A stretch of DNA of 64,000 nt from Mycoplana azooxidifex (GTDB taxonomy: Bacteria > Pseudomonadota > Alphaproteobacteria > Rhizobiales > Rhizobiaceae). The notes below the pieces were generated by a model. That model worked only from the letters and a program-made list of their open reading frames with translations, had not been told where the DNA came from and did no database searches. The position numbers and the translations under genes were made by a program. The stretch covers positions 124,001 through 188,000 of the forward strand of contig NZ_JACIEE010000005.1 in assembly GCF_014196765.1 (NCBI RefSeq), written 5' to 3'. This document shows, piece by piece, positions 1-8,085 of this stretch. Each line of letters begins with the position of its first letter. Within the stretch, counting starts at the first letter, position 1.

Positions 1-472
1 GCATCATCGTTGCATGAACCGTACCGGGCGGCAAACTGAAGCCGGCCCGATCAGGCATAAACGTCAGAAACCGTCGCAATCTGCATAGCATTCGCGATCG
101 GCTTGCGATCCGCGGCACTTGCATCGCGCCCGAACGCCCGCAAAGGGCGAGAGATCGGACAGCGTTTCGGTCCCTTGACCGAAATAGGACAGCAAGACTG
201 TCCTATTTCGTAGGTTCTATGCCAGAAACGGCCCGGCACCGCAAGGGCATCTGGCCAAAATATTAACATCCAATGACGAAAGATTGCGAATGGGCGCGTC
301 ACTTTTGAAATTTAATTACGACATTGCGACCGAAGGTTTCGGTTAATTCCAAAATCGCGCCCCGCCACCGTTTTGCCACCGTTTCGCCGCCGGATCCCGT
401 TGATCGCCGTCCACGCTCGGCTATGGTCGCATCGATCGATGACACTGGAGCCGGCCGAGCCGGAAGAACCGC
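1..472. other. Intergenic region with inverted repeats
   Basis: I see no convincing gene here. The stretch carries a perfect 12-bp inverted repeat at 181-209 and, just upstream, a 7-bp hairpin (TTCGGTC, loop CCTT, GACCGAA). The sequence GGACAG occurs three times between about 155 and 203. The threonine aldolase gene starts at 473. Whatever lies to the left is outside the window. Confidence 0.6.
181..209. promoter_or_regulatory. Perfect 12-bp inverted repeat, candidate operator
   Basis: Arms GAAATAGGACAG (181-192) and CTGTCCTATTTC (198-209) flank a 5-nt spacer and match perfectly. No T-run follows on either strand, so a regulator site is more likely than a terminator. The regulator is unknown. 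Confidence 0.4.
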
Positions 473-1525
473 ATGTATTTCGCCTCCGACAACTGGGCAG
501 GCGCCCATCCCGAGATTGCCCGCAGCCTTGGCGAAGCCGCCGGCGGTTTCGCCAAGGCGTATGGCGCAAGCGATCTCGACAAGAAGGTGGAGCACACCTT
601 CAGCGAGATCTTCGAGCGCGACGTCGCCGTCTTCTTCGTCGGCACGGGAACGGCGGCCAATTCGCTCGCGCTCGCGAGCTACAACCGCCCCGGGGGCCAG
701 GTCTTCTGCCACGCCGAGGCCCATGTGAACGTCGACGAGTGCAACGCGCCGGAGTTCTTCGCAACCGGCGCCAAGCTCGTTTCCGTCGCAGGGCAAGAGG
801 CACGTATGGCGCCCGAGGCGCTGGCAGCCGCGATCGCCCGCTTCCCGCCCGATTTCGTCCATGGCGGCCAGCCGATGGCCGTCACCCTGACGCAGGCGAC
901 CGAGGCCGGAACGGTCTATGGACTGGACGAGATCGCCGCGATCGGCAGGATCGCCCACGACGCGAAGTTGCCTCTTCACATGGACGGCGCGCGTTTCGCC
1001 AATGCGCTGGTGACGCTCGACACCACGCCGGCGGAAATGACCTGGAAGCGCGGCGTCGACATCCTCTCCTTCGGCGGAACCAAGAACGGCTGCTGGTGCG
1101 CCGAGGCGCTGGTGCTCTTCGATCCCGGCCGCGCCCGCGAGATGCACTACCTGCGCAAGCGCTCCGCCCAGCTCTTCTCCAAGTCCCGCTTCATCGCCGC
1201 CCAGTTCGACGCCTATTTCCGCGACGGCTTGTGGCTCGAGCTCGCCCGGTCGTCGAACGCCATGGCGTCGCGACTGGCAGACGGCTTCGCCGCGGCGAAA
1301 TCCGCTCGCCTCGCCTGGCCGACCGGATCCAACGAGGTCTTCGCCATCCTGAAGAATGCCACCCTGCAGGCCCTGCGTGACGAGGGAGCCGTCTTCTACG
1401 ACTGGCCCGCCCCGGCCGGCATCCGCGAAACCATGGCCGCGGACGAGACGATGATCCGCCTCGTCACCAGCTTTGCCACGACCGGGGACGACGTCGACCG
1501 CTTCCTGTCGATCTGCACGCGCTGA
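473..1525 (+). CDS. ltaE: Low-specificity L-threonine aldolase / beta-eliminating lyase
   Basis: A PLP-dependent fold-type I enzyme of 350 aa, expected to cleave L-threonine or L-allo-threonine to glycine and acetaldehyde in the cytoplasm. The N-terminus FASDNWAGAHP matches the family. The sequence HMDGAR (Asp171) fits the residue that contacts the pyridine nitrogen, and FGGTKNG supplies the Schiff-base lysine (Lys204). Length is normal for the family (340-350 aa). The gene stands alone on the plus strand, convergent with the LysR gene downstream. Substrate preference cannot be read from sequence; the family assignment is firm. Confidence 0.9.
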   Translation: MYFASDNWAGAHPEIARSLGEAAGGFAKAYGASDLDKKVEHTFSEIFERDVAVFFVGTGTAANSLALASYNRPGGQVFCHAEAHVNVDECNAPEFFATGAKLVSVAGQEARMAPEALAAAIARFPPDFVHGGQPMAVTLTQATEAGTVYGLDEIAAIGRIAHDAKLPLHMDGARFANALVTLDTTPAEMTWKRGVDILSFGGTKNGCWCAEALVLFDPGRAREMHYLRKRSAQLFSKSRFIAAQFDAYFRDGLWLELARSSNAMASRLADGFAAAKSARLAWPTGSNEVFAILKNATLQALRDEGAVFYDWPAPAGIRETMAADETMIRLVTSFATTGDDVDRFLSICTR

Positions 1526-1547
1526 ATCTGCAAGCGCTGCGCGCGCA

Positions 1548-2405
1548 TCAGTCGGCGCCGTGCGGCAGGATGCGGGCGACGATCAGGCTGGAAAGCGCCT
1601 CCGTCAGCGCCGCATCGGCTCCGCGCCGGGGAATCAGCATGAACTCGACGTCCTCGAGCTGCGGCAGGCGGTCGGCGGGGATCTCTTTCAGCCCGGACGG
1701 CACCATGCTGCGCGGCTGCACCAGCACGCCCATGCCGGCGCGCGCCGCCGCCGTAAGCCCGCTGAGGCTGCCGCAGGTGCAGACGATGCGCCAGGCGATC
1801 TTCGCCCGGTCGAGCGCCTCCTGCGCTGCCCGGCGGGTGATGCTCGGCGCCGGGAAGGCGATCAGCGGCAGGGCGTCGCCCCGCGACATCACCAGATCCG
1901 GATCGCGCGCCAGCCAGACCAGCGGCTCGCGATAGAGAAGCTGCCCCTGTGTCTCGCCGGCGTGCCGCTTGGCGAGCACCAGATCGAGGTCGCCGGCCTC
2001 CTGCATCTGGTAGAGCACCGCGCTCAGCGCCACGGTCAGTTCGAGGTCGACGAACGGATGCAGCCGGATGAAATCCTCCAGGATCGCCGTCAGCCGGTTC
2101 GCCACCACGTCCTCCGAGACGCCGAGCCGCAGCCGCCCGCGCAGGCGGCTCTCGGAAAACAAGGACGTCACCTTGCCGTCGAGGTCCAGCATGCTGCGCG
2201 CATGACCGAGCAGCGCCTCCCCCTCGCCGGTCAGCCGGACATGATGGGTGTCGCGGAAGACCAACTGCCGGCCGAGCGCCTTCTCCAGCCGCTGGATATG
2301 CTGCGTCATGGTCGACTGGCCGATGCCGAGCCGCTCGGCGGCCGCGGTGAAGCTGCCGGTCTGCTCCAGCATGACGAAGCTGTTGAGATGGGTCAGGTTC
2401 AGCAT
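1548..2405 (-). CDS. LysR-family transcriptional regulator
   Basis: A 285-aa LTTR. The N-terminal winged helix-turn-helix (residues ~1-60) has the typical pattern FVMLEQTGSFTAAAERLGIGQ followed by a linker helix; residues ~90-285 form the periplasmic-binding-protein-like effector domain. It is divergent from the transporter gene at 2514, and a 21-bp dyad (2407-2427) lies directly at its start. By the usual LTTR arrangement it probably controls that transporter and itself. The effector is unknown. Confidence 0.88.
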   Translation of the reverse strand: MLNLTHLNSFVMLEQTGSFTAAAERLGIGQSTMTQHIQRLEKALGRQLVFRDTHHVRLTGEGEALLGHARSMLDLDGKVTSLFSESRLRGRLRLGVSEDVVANRLTAILEDFIRLHPFVDLELTVALSAVLYQMQEAGDLDLVLAKRHAGETQGQLLYREPLVWLARDPDLVMSRGDALPLIAFPAPSITRRAAQEALDRAKIAWRIVCTCGSLSGLTAAARAGMGVLVQPRSMVPSGLKEIPADRLPQLEDVEFMLIPRRGADAALTEALSSLIVARILPHGAD

Positions 2406-2406
2406 G

Positions 2407-2427
2407 GTTATCTCAATTCGTGATAAC
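2407..2427. promoter_or_regulatory. Candidate LysR operator between divergent genes
   Basis: The dyad GTTATC-N9-GATAAC sits two bases upstream of the LysR start codon and about 87 bp before the transporter start. It contains the dyad with T/A ends expected of LTTR boxes. The assignment rests on position and symmetry only. Confidence 0.45.
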
Positions 2428-2513
2428 TGTTAGTGTTTGCATCCTGCTTCATGATGAGCGAGGGGTAAAGCCGAAACCCAAGGAACCCCGACAGCCAAAG
2501 GGAATACCAGAGC

Positions 2514-3506
2514 ATGAGCCGCTTCCTGCCCGACCGCTTCACGATCATGCTGGTCTGCACCGTCATCCTTGCCTCGCTCCTGCCGGTGAGCGGCGTTGCG
2601 GCCGACTATTTCTCGATCGCCACCAATCTCGCCATCGCGCTGCTGTTCTTCCTGCACGGCGCCCGCCTGTCCCGCGACGTCGTGGTCGCCGGCATGCTGC
2701 ACTGGCGCCTGCACCTGGTCATCATGCTGACGACCTTCGCGATCTTCCCGCTGCTCGGCCTCGCAATCGGCTTCCTGCCCGAATCGATCCTGCCCAAGCC
2801 GCTCTATCTCGGCATCCTGTTTCTCTGCGTCCTGCCTTCGACCGTCCAGTCCTCGATCGCTTTCACCTCGATGGCCGGCGGAAACGTGCCGGCGGCGATC
2901 TGCGCGGCATCGGCTTCCAACATCCTCGGCATGTTCCTGACGCCGCTTCTCGTCGGCCTGCTGTTTTCGATCGGAGGCCATGGCGGCTTTTCTTGGGATG
3001 CGCTGCAGAAGATCCTGCTGCAGTTGCTGGCGCCGTTCGTGCTCGGCCAGTTGCTGGAGCCCTGGATCGGCAACTGGATCCGCAGCAAGAAGAAGATCCT
3101 TAGCCCCGTCGACCGCGGCTCGATCCTCATGGTCGTCTACCTCGCCTTCTCAGAGGCCGTGATCCAGGGCATCTGGCGCACCTTTTCGGCCGGCGACATC
3201 GCCACGCTGGTCGCAATCGACATCGTGCTCCTCGCCGCCGTGCTGCTGATCACCTTCTACGGCAGCCGCCTGCTCGGATTTTCACGGCAGGACGAGATCA
3301 CCATCGTCTTCTGCGGTTCGAAGAAGTCGCTTGCGAGCGGTGTCCCGATGGCCAACGCGATCTTCGCCGGCCAGCCGGTCGGCGCGATCCTGCTGCCGAT
3401 CATGCTGTTCCACCAGATCCAGCTGATGGCCTGCGCGGTGATTGCGCAAAAATATGCACAGCGGACGAAGGAGCGGGAAGCGCTGGCGGCCGCAGCCGCT
3501 GCTTGA
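2514..3506 (+). CDS. Bile acid:sodium symporter family protein (SBF-like)
   Basis: A 330-aa inner-membrane protein with about nine to ten hydrophobic segments. The N-terminal pattern DRFTIMLVCTVILASLLPV and the motif FCGSKKSLASGVPMA near residue 268 fit the SBF-like (PF13593, YfeH-type) branch of the bile acid/Na+ symporter superfamily. The physiological substrate is not predictable, since members carry organic anions. It is divergently transcribed from the LysR gene, which suggests substrate-controlled expression. A strong hairpin at 3533-3552 follows it. Confidence 0.85.
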   Translation: MSRFLPDRFTIMLVCTVILASLLPVSGVAADYFSIATNLAIALLFFLHGARLSRDVVVAGMLHWRLHLVIMLTTFAIFPLLGLAIGFLPESILPKPLYLGILFLCVLPSTVQSSIAFTSMAGGNVPAAICAASASNILGMFLTPLLVGLLFSIGGHGGFSWDALQKILLQLLAPFVLGQLLEPWIGNWIRSKKKILSPVDRGSILMVVYLAFSEAVIQGIWRTFSAGDIATLVAIDIVLLAAVLLITFYGSRLLGFSRQDEITIVFCGSKKSLASGVPMANAIFAGQPVGAILLPIMLFHQIQLMACAVIAQKYAQRTKEREALAAAAAA

Positions 3507-3532
3507 GGATAACTGGATCCCCCAACGAAAAA

Positions 3533-3552
3533 CGGCGCCCTTTCGGGCGCCG
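3533..3552 (-). terminator. Intrinsic terminator of hsp20
   Basis: A perfect 8-bp stem CGGCGCCC/GGGCGCCG with a 4-nt loop. Read on the minus strand the stem is followed by TTTTTCG, as expected for termination of the hsp20 transcript. On the plus strand the T-run is weak, but it may serve the convergent transporter too. Confidence 0.75.
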
Positions 3553-3582
3553 TCCGCATTTTGGCGAATGGGTAAGCGATCG

Positions 3583-4044
3583 TTAGGCAGTCTGGGCCTC
3601 GATCTGCTTGGCCTCGCGGCTGACCGAGGCGATCTCGATCTTGCGCGGCTTGGCGGCTTCCGGGATCTCGCGGACGAGATCGACGTGGAGCAGGCCGTTC
3701 TTCAGCTGCGCGCCGCGGATCTCGACATGGTCGGCAAGCTGGAAGCGGCGCTCGAAGGCGCGCTTGGCAATGCCCCGATAGAGGAACTGCGGCTGGTCGG
3801 CGCTTTCCTCGGCCTTCTCGCCCTTGACGGTGAGCACATGCTCGCGGGCCTCGATCGAAAGCTCGCTTTCATCGAAACCGGCAACCGCCATGGTGATGCG
3901 ATAGGACGTCTCGCCGGTGCGCTCGATGTTGTAGGGCGGATAGCTCTGGCCCTGGTCCGGCTGGCCGAGGCTGTCGAGCATCGTGAACAGGCGGTCGAAG
4001 CCGACGGTGGAACGGTAGAGGGGGGAGAAATCGAAATGACGCAT
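3583..4044 (-). CDS. Small heat-shock protein, Hsp20/IbpA family
   Basis: A 153-aa ATP-independent holdase chaperone. The alpha-crystallin domain lies at residues ~35-130, with the conserved PPYNIE entry and a GVL-like motif (NGLLHV) near its end. I chose the ATG at 4044 (MRHFDFSPLYRS), preceded by GGAGGACACC; the longer frame would start inside the leader. Rhizobia carry several such genes, typically under ROSE control, and the leader here fits that (next entry). It is monocistronic, with a terminator at 3533-3552. Confidence 0.92.
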   Translation of the reverse strand: MRHFDFSPLYRSTVGFDRLFTMLDSLGQPDQGQSYPPYNIERTGETSYRITMAVAGFDESELSIEAREHVLTVKGEKAEESADQPQFLYRGIAKRAFERRFQLADHVEIRGAQLKNGLLHVDLVREIPEAAKPRKIEIASVSREAKQIEAQTA

Positions 4045-4125
4045 GGTGTCCTCCATTTGAGCAACGTGATTGCGATCGGAAGCCGACACCTGATTTCAGG
4101 GGTGCCGGCCGGTTCTAAGGGCCCC
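4045..4125 (-). promoter_or_regulatory. ROSE-type RNA thermometer in hsp20 leader
   Basis: On the minus strand the last 30 nt before the start read GTTGCTC-AAATG-GAGGAC-ACC-ATG. They fold so that G-U-U-(G)-C-U-C pairs with the Shine-Dalgarno GAGGAC, with one bulged G in the anti-SD. This is exactly the UYGCU signature of ROSE elements. Farther upstream the leader has another hairpin around CCTGAAATCAGG, as multi-hairpin ROSE leaders do. Known ROSE elements melt on heat shock and free the ribosome site. The exact 5' end was not determined. Confidence 0.8.
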
Positions 4126-4478
4126 CACCCCGATTTGGCGGTGAGTGCCCATGCAGCAGGCCCTTCCGGCGCCCGCACGGTTGAGATGGTGATACCGGCC
4201 GGGCAGTTCAAGACCACTGCGACGGGGATGCGGGTCCGCCCGGCGCCCCCCTGAACGGCCGATGAACGCGGCCTTCCGGCTCCGTTCACCTGTCGCCGGA
4301 TACACCTTGACCATCGGAAGCACGATCTTCCGCGACCGGGGTGAAACGTCCCTTCCACCCCGGTCAGCTCGGCCGGCACACGCTGACGTTCCCGCGTCGC
4401 GTGGCCGGCTTTTTTCTTTGACGCGAACCGGACGAGCCCCTACCCTCGTGCGAAATCGCATCCTGAGCCCGGCCGGAC
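4126..4478. other. Intergenic region with strong hairpins, possible plus-strand sRNA
   Basis: No gene is visible. The plus strand holds a perfect 10-bp hairpin (GACCGGGGTG at ~4335, closing with CACCCCGGTC), followed by a second hairpin with a T-tract at 4372-4419. Two consecutive hairpins ending in a terminator, with no gene upstream on that strand, could be the 3' part of a small RNA. I found no clear promoter. Confidence 0.35.
4372..4419 (+). terminator. Intrinsic terminator without an upstream gene
   Basis: GCCGGC plus CACGC pair with GCGTG plus GCCGGC (one bulged A), giving an 11-bp stem followed by TTTTTTCTTT. It may end an unannotated plus-strand transcript. Confidence 0.5.
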
Positions 4479-5441
4479 ATGGACGAACTCCTTTTCGCAA
4501 CGCCAGACAATCCCGTTCCCGACAATCATTTCACCGGCTTCTTCGAAGGCAGGGGCGGCGTGAAGATCCGCTACGCCGTCTTCCGCTCGGCGGCGCGCGA
4601 GGCGAAGGGAACGGTCGTACTGCTCCAAGGGCGCAGCGAGCAAATCGAGAAGTACTTCGAGACGATCAACGAACTAACCGCGCGCGGGCTCTGGGTCGCG
4701 ACCTTCGACTGGCGCGGACAGGGCGGTTCCGGCCGCATGCTCGGCGATCCGCTGCGTGGCCACGTGGTCCGCTTTTCCGACTACGAGGCGGACCTCGGCC
4801 AGTTCCTCGAGCAAGTCGTCCTTCCCGATACAAGACTGCCGTTCTTCATCGTCGCCCACTCCATGGGTGCGCTCGTCGCCCTGTCGCAGGCGCCCGAACT
4901 GGAGAGCCGGATCGATCGCATGGTGCTGGCTGCTCCCTTCCTGGCGCTCGCCGGCCAGGTGATGAGCCAGCGCAAGATCACCATGATCGCCAACACGGCA
5001 AGCCTCTTCCAGCTTGGCGGCCGCACCTTCCGCAAGCATCCGCCGGCGCAGCCGTTCGAGGGCAATGCTTTGTCCAGCGACCGGCGCCGCTTCGAGCGCA
5101 ACATGGCGATCTGCAACGCTTTCCCGGATCTGACCCTCGGCCAGCCGACCGCCCGCTGGCTCAAGGAATCGCTTTCTGCCATCGCCCGCGTCTCGCGCCA
5201 GGAACACCTGACGCGCATCCGCATCCCCACGCTCGTTCTCTGCCCGACGCTGGACCCGATCGTGCCACGTTCTACGCTGAACGCCTTCGCCAGGAAGTTT
5301 CGCGCCGGCCGCCTGATCGAGATCGACGGCGCCCGCCACGAACTCTTCAGCGAAGCCGACCGCTACCGCGCGCAGGCGATGGCGGCGATCGAGGCCTTCA
5401 TCCCCGGAAGCCAGGCGGAGCAAACCGCACTCGGCGCGTGA
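4479..5441 (+). CDS. Alpha/beta hydrolase (lysophospholipase-like)
   Basis: A 320-aa serine hydrolase of the monoacylglycerol lipase/lysophospholipase L2 (Hydrolase_4) group. The nucleophile elbow is AHSMG (Ser ~128). The acid is likely the Asp in CPTLDPIVP (~263), and the catalytic His lies in GARHELF (~287). The oxyanion-side motif LLQGRSEQIEKY replaces the usual HG with QG, as in the PldB-type subgroup. No signal peptide is visible. It is convergent with the hisN-like gene. The substrate is unknown; a lysophospholipid is the best guess. Confidence 0.85.
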   Translation: MDELLFATPDNPVPDNHFTGFFEGRGGVKIRYAVFRSAAREAKGTVVLLQGRSEQIEKYFETINELTARGLWVATFDWRGQGGSGRMLGDPLRGHVVRFSDYEADLGQFLEQVVLPDTRLPFFIVAHSMGALVALSQAPELESRIDRMVLAAPFLALAGQVMSQRKITMIANTASLFQLGGRTFRKHPPAQPFEGNALSSDRRRFERNMAICNAFPDLTLGQPTARWLKESLSAIARVSRQEHLTRIRIPTLVLCPTLDPIVPRSTLNAFARKFRAGRLIEIDGARHELFSEADRYRAQAMAAIEAFIPGSQAEQTALGA

Positions 5442-5493
5442 GCCGACGCGCGCGGCGTTTTTCGACGCGATGGAAATTTCGACCGGGCTCCGG

Positions 5494-6267
5494 TCAGCTG
5501 CGAAGGATTGCCATCGCCTCGTCGTAGACGGCGCGGCTGCCGGCCGCGATCACCCGGCCGCCCATCTCCGCGCGCCCGCCATCCCAATCGGTGATGATCC
5601 CGCCCGCCTGCTCGATGACCGGGATGAGGCCGCCGACGTCATAGGCTTTCAGCGACGTCTCGATGACGAGGTCGACATGGCCGGCGGCCAGAAGTGCATA
5701 GGCATAGCAGTCGACGCCGTAGCGGAACAGGCGCACCTTGTCCTGCACCGCTTCGTAGCGCCGGCGGTCGCCGTCGACGAAGATATGCGGCGACGTCGTG
5801 AACATGATCGCGTCCGAAAGGCCCGCACAGGCGCGCGTACTCAGCACGCGCTCGCCTTCCGGGCCGCTGTAGAACGACTGCTTGCCGTCGGAAAAATAGC
5901 GTTCGCCCGTGAACGGCTGGTCGACGAGCCCCATCACCGCCCGGCCGTTCCTGTAGAGACCGATCAGCGTTCCCCAGACCGGCACGCCCGAAATGAACGC
6001 GCGCGTGCCGTCGATCGGATCGATCACCCACACATATTCCCGATCGAGCCCCACCGAACCGTGCTCCTCGCCGAGGATGCCGTGCTCGGGAAAGCGCTCG
6101 GTGATCACGGCACGGATCGCAGCCTCGGCGGCGCGGTCGCCCTCGGTCACCGGATCGAAGCCCTTCTCCTCCTTGTTCACCACATGGGCGCCGACGCGAA
6201 AGCGCGGCAGCGTCTCCGCCTTGGCGGCATCGGCAAGAAGGTCGAAGAAGGCGCGGTCGGGAAGCAT
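5494..6267 (-). CDS. hisN: Inositol monophosphatase family, likely histidinol-phosphatase
   Basis: A 257-aa metal-dependent phosphatase. The family signatures are GEEHG (Glu67/68), DPIDGTRAF (Asp83, Asp86) and the C-terminal KAYDVGGLIPV. In Rhizobiales and Actinobacteria this branch (HisN) hydrolyses histidinol phosphate, and the close paralogue SuhB acts on inositol phosphate; sequence alone does not fully separate them. The upstream intergenic region carries the divergent MmgR-like sRNA, an arrangement known for the sRNA family named suhB after this neighbour. Confidence 0.82.
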   Translation of the reverse strand: MLPDRAFFDLLADAAKAETLPRFRVGAHVVNKEEKGFDPVTEGDRAAEAAIRAVITERFPEHGILGEEHGSVGLDREYVWVIDPIDGTRAFISGVPVWGTLIGLYRNGRAVMGLVDQPFTGERYFSDGKQSFYSGPEGERVLSTRACAGLSDAIMFTTSPHIFVDGDRRRYEAVQDKVRLFRYGVDCYAYALLAAGHVDLVIETSLKAYDVGGLIPVIEQAGGIITDWDGGRAEMGGRVIAAGSRAVYDEAMAILRS

Positions 6268-6398
6268 GGCAATCTCACATTTGGCTCGGGTCGATCGTCC
6301 TTAGAGCAAGACGGGACGAAACGAAACCTCGGGCATCAACCCGGAAGGCTCCGGGGGGCGGGCAGAAGATCAATCGAATGGCAGTTGCCCTGGAGGAC

Positions 6399-6427
6399 TT
6401 GACATTTGTGCAGCGCAATATTAAGGT
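6399..6427 (+). promoter_or_regulatory. Promoter of the MmgR-like sRNA
   Basis: TTGACA (6399-6404), a 17-bp spacer, then TAAGGT (6422-6427). The expected start site falls at about 6433, exactly at the first hairpin of the RNA. The -35 is perfect and the -10 is weak. Confidence 0.55.
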
Positions 6428-6430
6428 TTT

Positions 6431-6511
6431 GTCACAGTCATTCGTGACTGTAATACCCTCCTTGGGTGTTTCCTCCCTAGACTTAACCGCGCCCAAAGCG
6501 CGGTTTTTTTT
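6431..6511 (+). ncRNA. mmgR: MmgR / alpha-r8 (suhB-family) small RNA
   Basis: An 80-nt transcript model. A 7-bp hairpin with a TTCG tetraloop (ACAGTCA 6434-6440, TGACTGT 6445-6451) is followed by an unpaired segment with two CCTCC motifs (ACCCTCC, TTCCTCCC), then a perfect 8-bp terminator AACCGCGC/GCGCGGTT (6485-6505) with eight Ts. This layout and the position divergent from an inositol-monophosphatase-family gene match the rhizobial MmgR (Rfam suhB) family. In Sinorhizobium that sRNA limits polyhydroxybutyrate granule formation. The CCTCC stretches are the likely anti-Shine-Dalgarno seed regions. Confidence 0.82.
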
Positions 6512-6583
6512 GACCGGCCCGGACATAAGCGCTCGAGACACGAGGCGCTCAAGACAAGGGGCGTTCAAGCGAGCGCCCGGCCC

Positions 6584-7465
6584 TCACTCCGCGGCAAGGG
6601 CGCTTTCGGAGGCATATTTCTCGACATAGCTGGAAAGTTCGGCGAGCGCCCAGGCGATCCCCGCCCTAACCGTTTCGAATTCCGGCTTCTTCCGGAGCGT
6701 CGTCTCGTCCACGTAGAGCGCCCGGTTCACCTCGATCTGGATGGCGTGCAGCCCCTTGGCGGGCCGCCCGTAGTGCTCGGTGATGAACCCGCCGGCATAG
6801 GGCTTGTTGCGCGCAACCACGAAGCCCATGTCCTCGAACAGGCGAACGACGGCGCGGGACAGATCGCCGGCGGCACTGGTGCCGTAGCGATCGCCGATGA
6901 TGAAGTCCGGCTTTCCGCCGCCGGCGATGCGGATGTTGCCGGGCATGGAGTGGCAGTCCACCAGCACGGCAAAGCCGAATTTCAGGTGCGTGCGCACGAT
7001 CAGGCTGCGCAGGCAGGCATGGTAGGGCTTGTAGATCGTCTCGATGCGCTCCAGCGCCTCGCCGACCGGCATGCGGCGTTGGTAGATCTCCATGTTCTCC
7101 GCAACCACCCGCGGCACCGTGCCGAGCCCCCCGGCGACCCGCATCGAAGAGACATTGGCATAGGGCGGAAGCGTGCCTTCGAACATGCGCGGATCGAGCT
7201 CGTACGGCTCGCGGTTGACGTCGAGGAAGGCGCGCGGGAAGTGCGCGAGCAGCATCGGCGCACCGAGTTCGGGTGCCGCGCCGAACAGTTCATCGACATA
7301 GTGATCCTCCGACCGGCGGATCGAAAGCGCGTCCAGGCGCGAATCACGGACAAATCCCTGTGGATAGGCACGCCCGCTATGGGGGGAATTGAACACCAGT
7401 GGAAGGGTCTGCGAGGCCGGCTCCAGGACCTCGAAGAGGCCTTTGTCGCTGAATTCCGGAGCCAT
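6584..7465 (-). CDS. N-formylglutamate amidohydrolase family protein
   Basis: A 293-aa enzyme of the HutG/FGase family (PF05013), which hydrolyses N-formyl-L-glutamate to glutamate and formate in histidine degradation. Family motifs visible are VFNSPHSGRAYP near residue 25, DCHSMP near 170, and IQIEVNRALY near 250. These give the His/Asp/Glu zinc and catalytic residues. It is divergent from cpdR; no other hut genes are nearby, so a role in formyl- or acyl-glutamate turnover outside the hut pathway is possible. Confidence 0.85.
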   Translation of the reverse strand: MAPEFSDKGLFEVLEPASQTLPLVFNSPHSGRAYPQGFVRDSRLDALSIRRSEDHYVDELFGAAPELGAPMLLAHFPRAFLDVNREPYELDPRMFEGTLPPYANVSSMRVAGGLGTVPRVVAENMEIYQRRMPVGEALERIETIYKPYHACLRSLIVRTHLKFGFAVLVDCHSMPGNIRIAGGGKPDFIIGDRYGTSAAGDLSRAVVRLFEDMGFVVARNKPYAGGFITEHYGRPAKGLHAIQIEVNRALYVDETTLRKKPEFETVRAGIAWALAELSSYVEKYASESALAAE

Positions 7466-7653
7466 TTCGGTCCTTTACCATATGACAAGATCGCGATGTC
7501 CTGTATGTTGCCAGCCGCGGACACCCGTGTCCATAGTCGCAGCGACGCAACGAGGCCGCGATTCGTCCGTTCATCGGATTTTTACCGGAATCGTTATTTC
7601 GTATCAGAACCGCCGCACCGGCAGAACAACCAGCAGTAACGGCTCCCACGTAC

Positions 7654-8016
7654 ATGAGTTCAAAGATCCTCCTCGCCGAAGACGACAACGACATGCGCCG
7701 CTTTCTCGTGAAGGCTCTCGAGCGTGCCGGCTACAAGGTCACTTCCTACGATAACGGCGCGAGTGCCTATGACCGGCTTCGCGAGGAGCCGTTCTCGCTG
7801 CTCCTGACCGATATCGTCATGCCGGAGATGGACGGCATCGAGCTCGCCCGCCGCGCCACCGAGCTGGACCCGGATCTCAAGGTCATGTTCATCACCGGCT
7901 TCGCCGCCGTTGCGCTGAACCCGGATTCCAAGGCCCCGAAGGACGCCAAGGTCCTCTCCAAGCCCTTTCACCTGCGCGACCTCGTCGACGAGGTCAACAA
8001 GATGCTGGCCGCCTGA
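7654..8016 (+). CDS. cpdR: Response regulator CpdR (single receiver domain)
   Basis: A 120-aa stand-alone receiver. Acidic pocket residues are EDDND (residues 9-13), the phosphorylation site is Asp53 in LTDIVMP, and the invariant Lys lies in LSKPFH near residue 102. Length and sequence match CpdR, which in its unphosphorylated form delivers substrates such as CtrA regulators to ClpXP; in rhizobia CpdR1 is needed for normal cell cycle and bacteroid development. The kinase phosphorelay (CckA-ChpT) is not in this window. A hairpin terminator follows at 8054-8084. Confidence 0.92.
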   Translation: MSSKILLAEDDNDMRRFLVKALERAGYKVTSYDNGASAYDRLREEPFSLLLTDIVMPEMDGIELARRATELDPDLKVMFITGFAAVALNPDSKAPKDAKVLSKPFHLRDLVDEVNKMLAA

Positions 8017-8053
8017 GCGCCGGCTTCCCTGCAGGGAAATCTGTCTTGTCGAG

Positions 8054-8085
8054 TGCCGCGGCCCGGATGGGTGCGCGGCATTTCT
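8054..8085 (+). terminator. Intrinsic terminator after cpdR
   Basis: TGCCGCG (8054-8060) pairs with CGCGGCA (8074-8080), followed by TTTCTATT. Confidence 0.65.
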
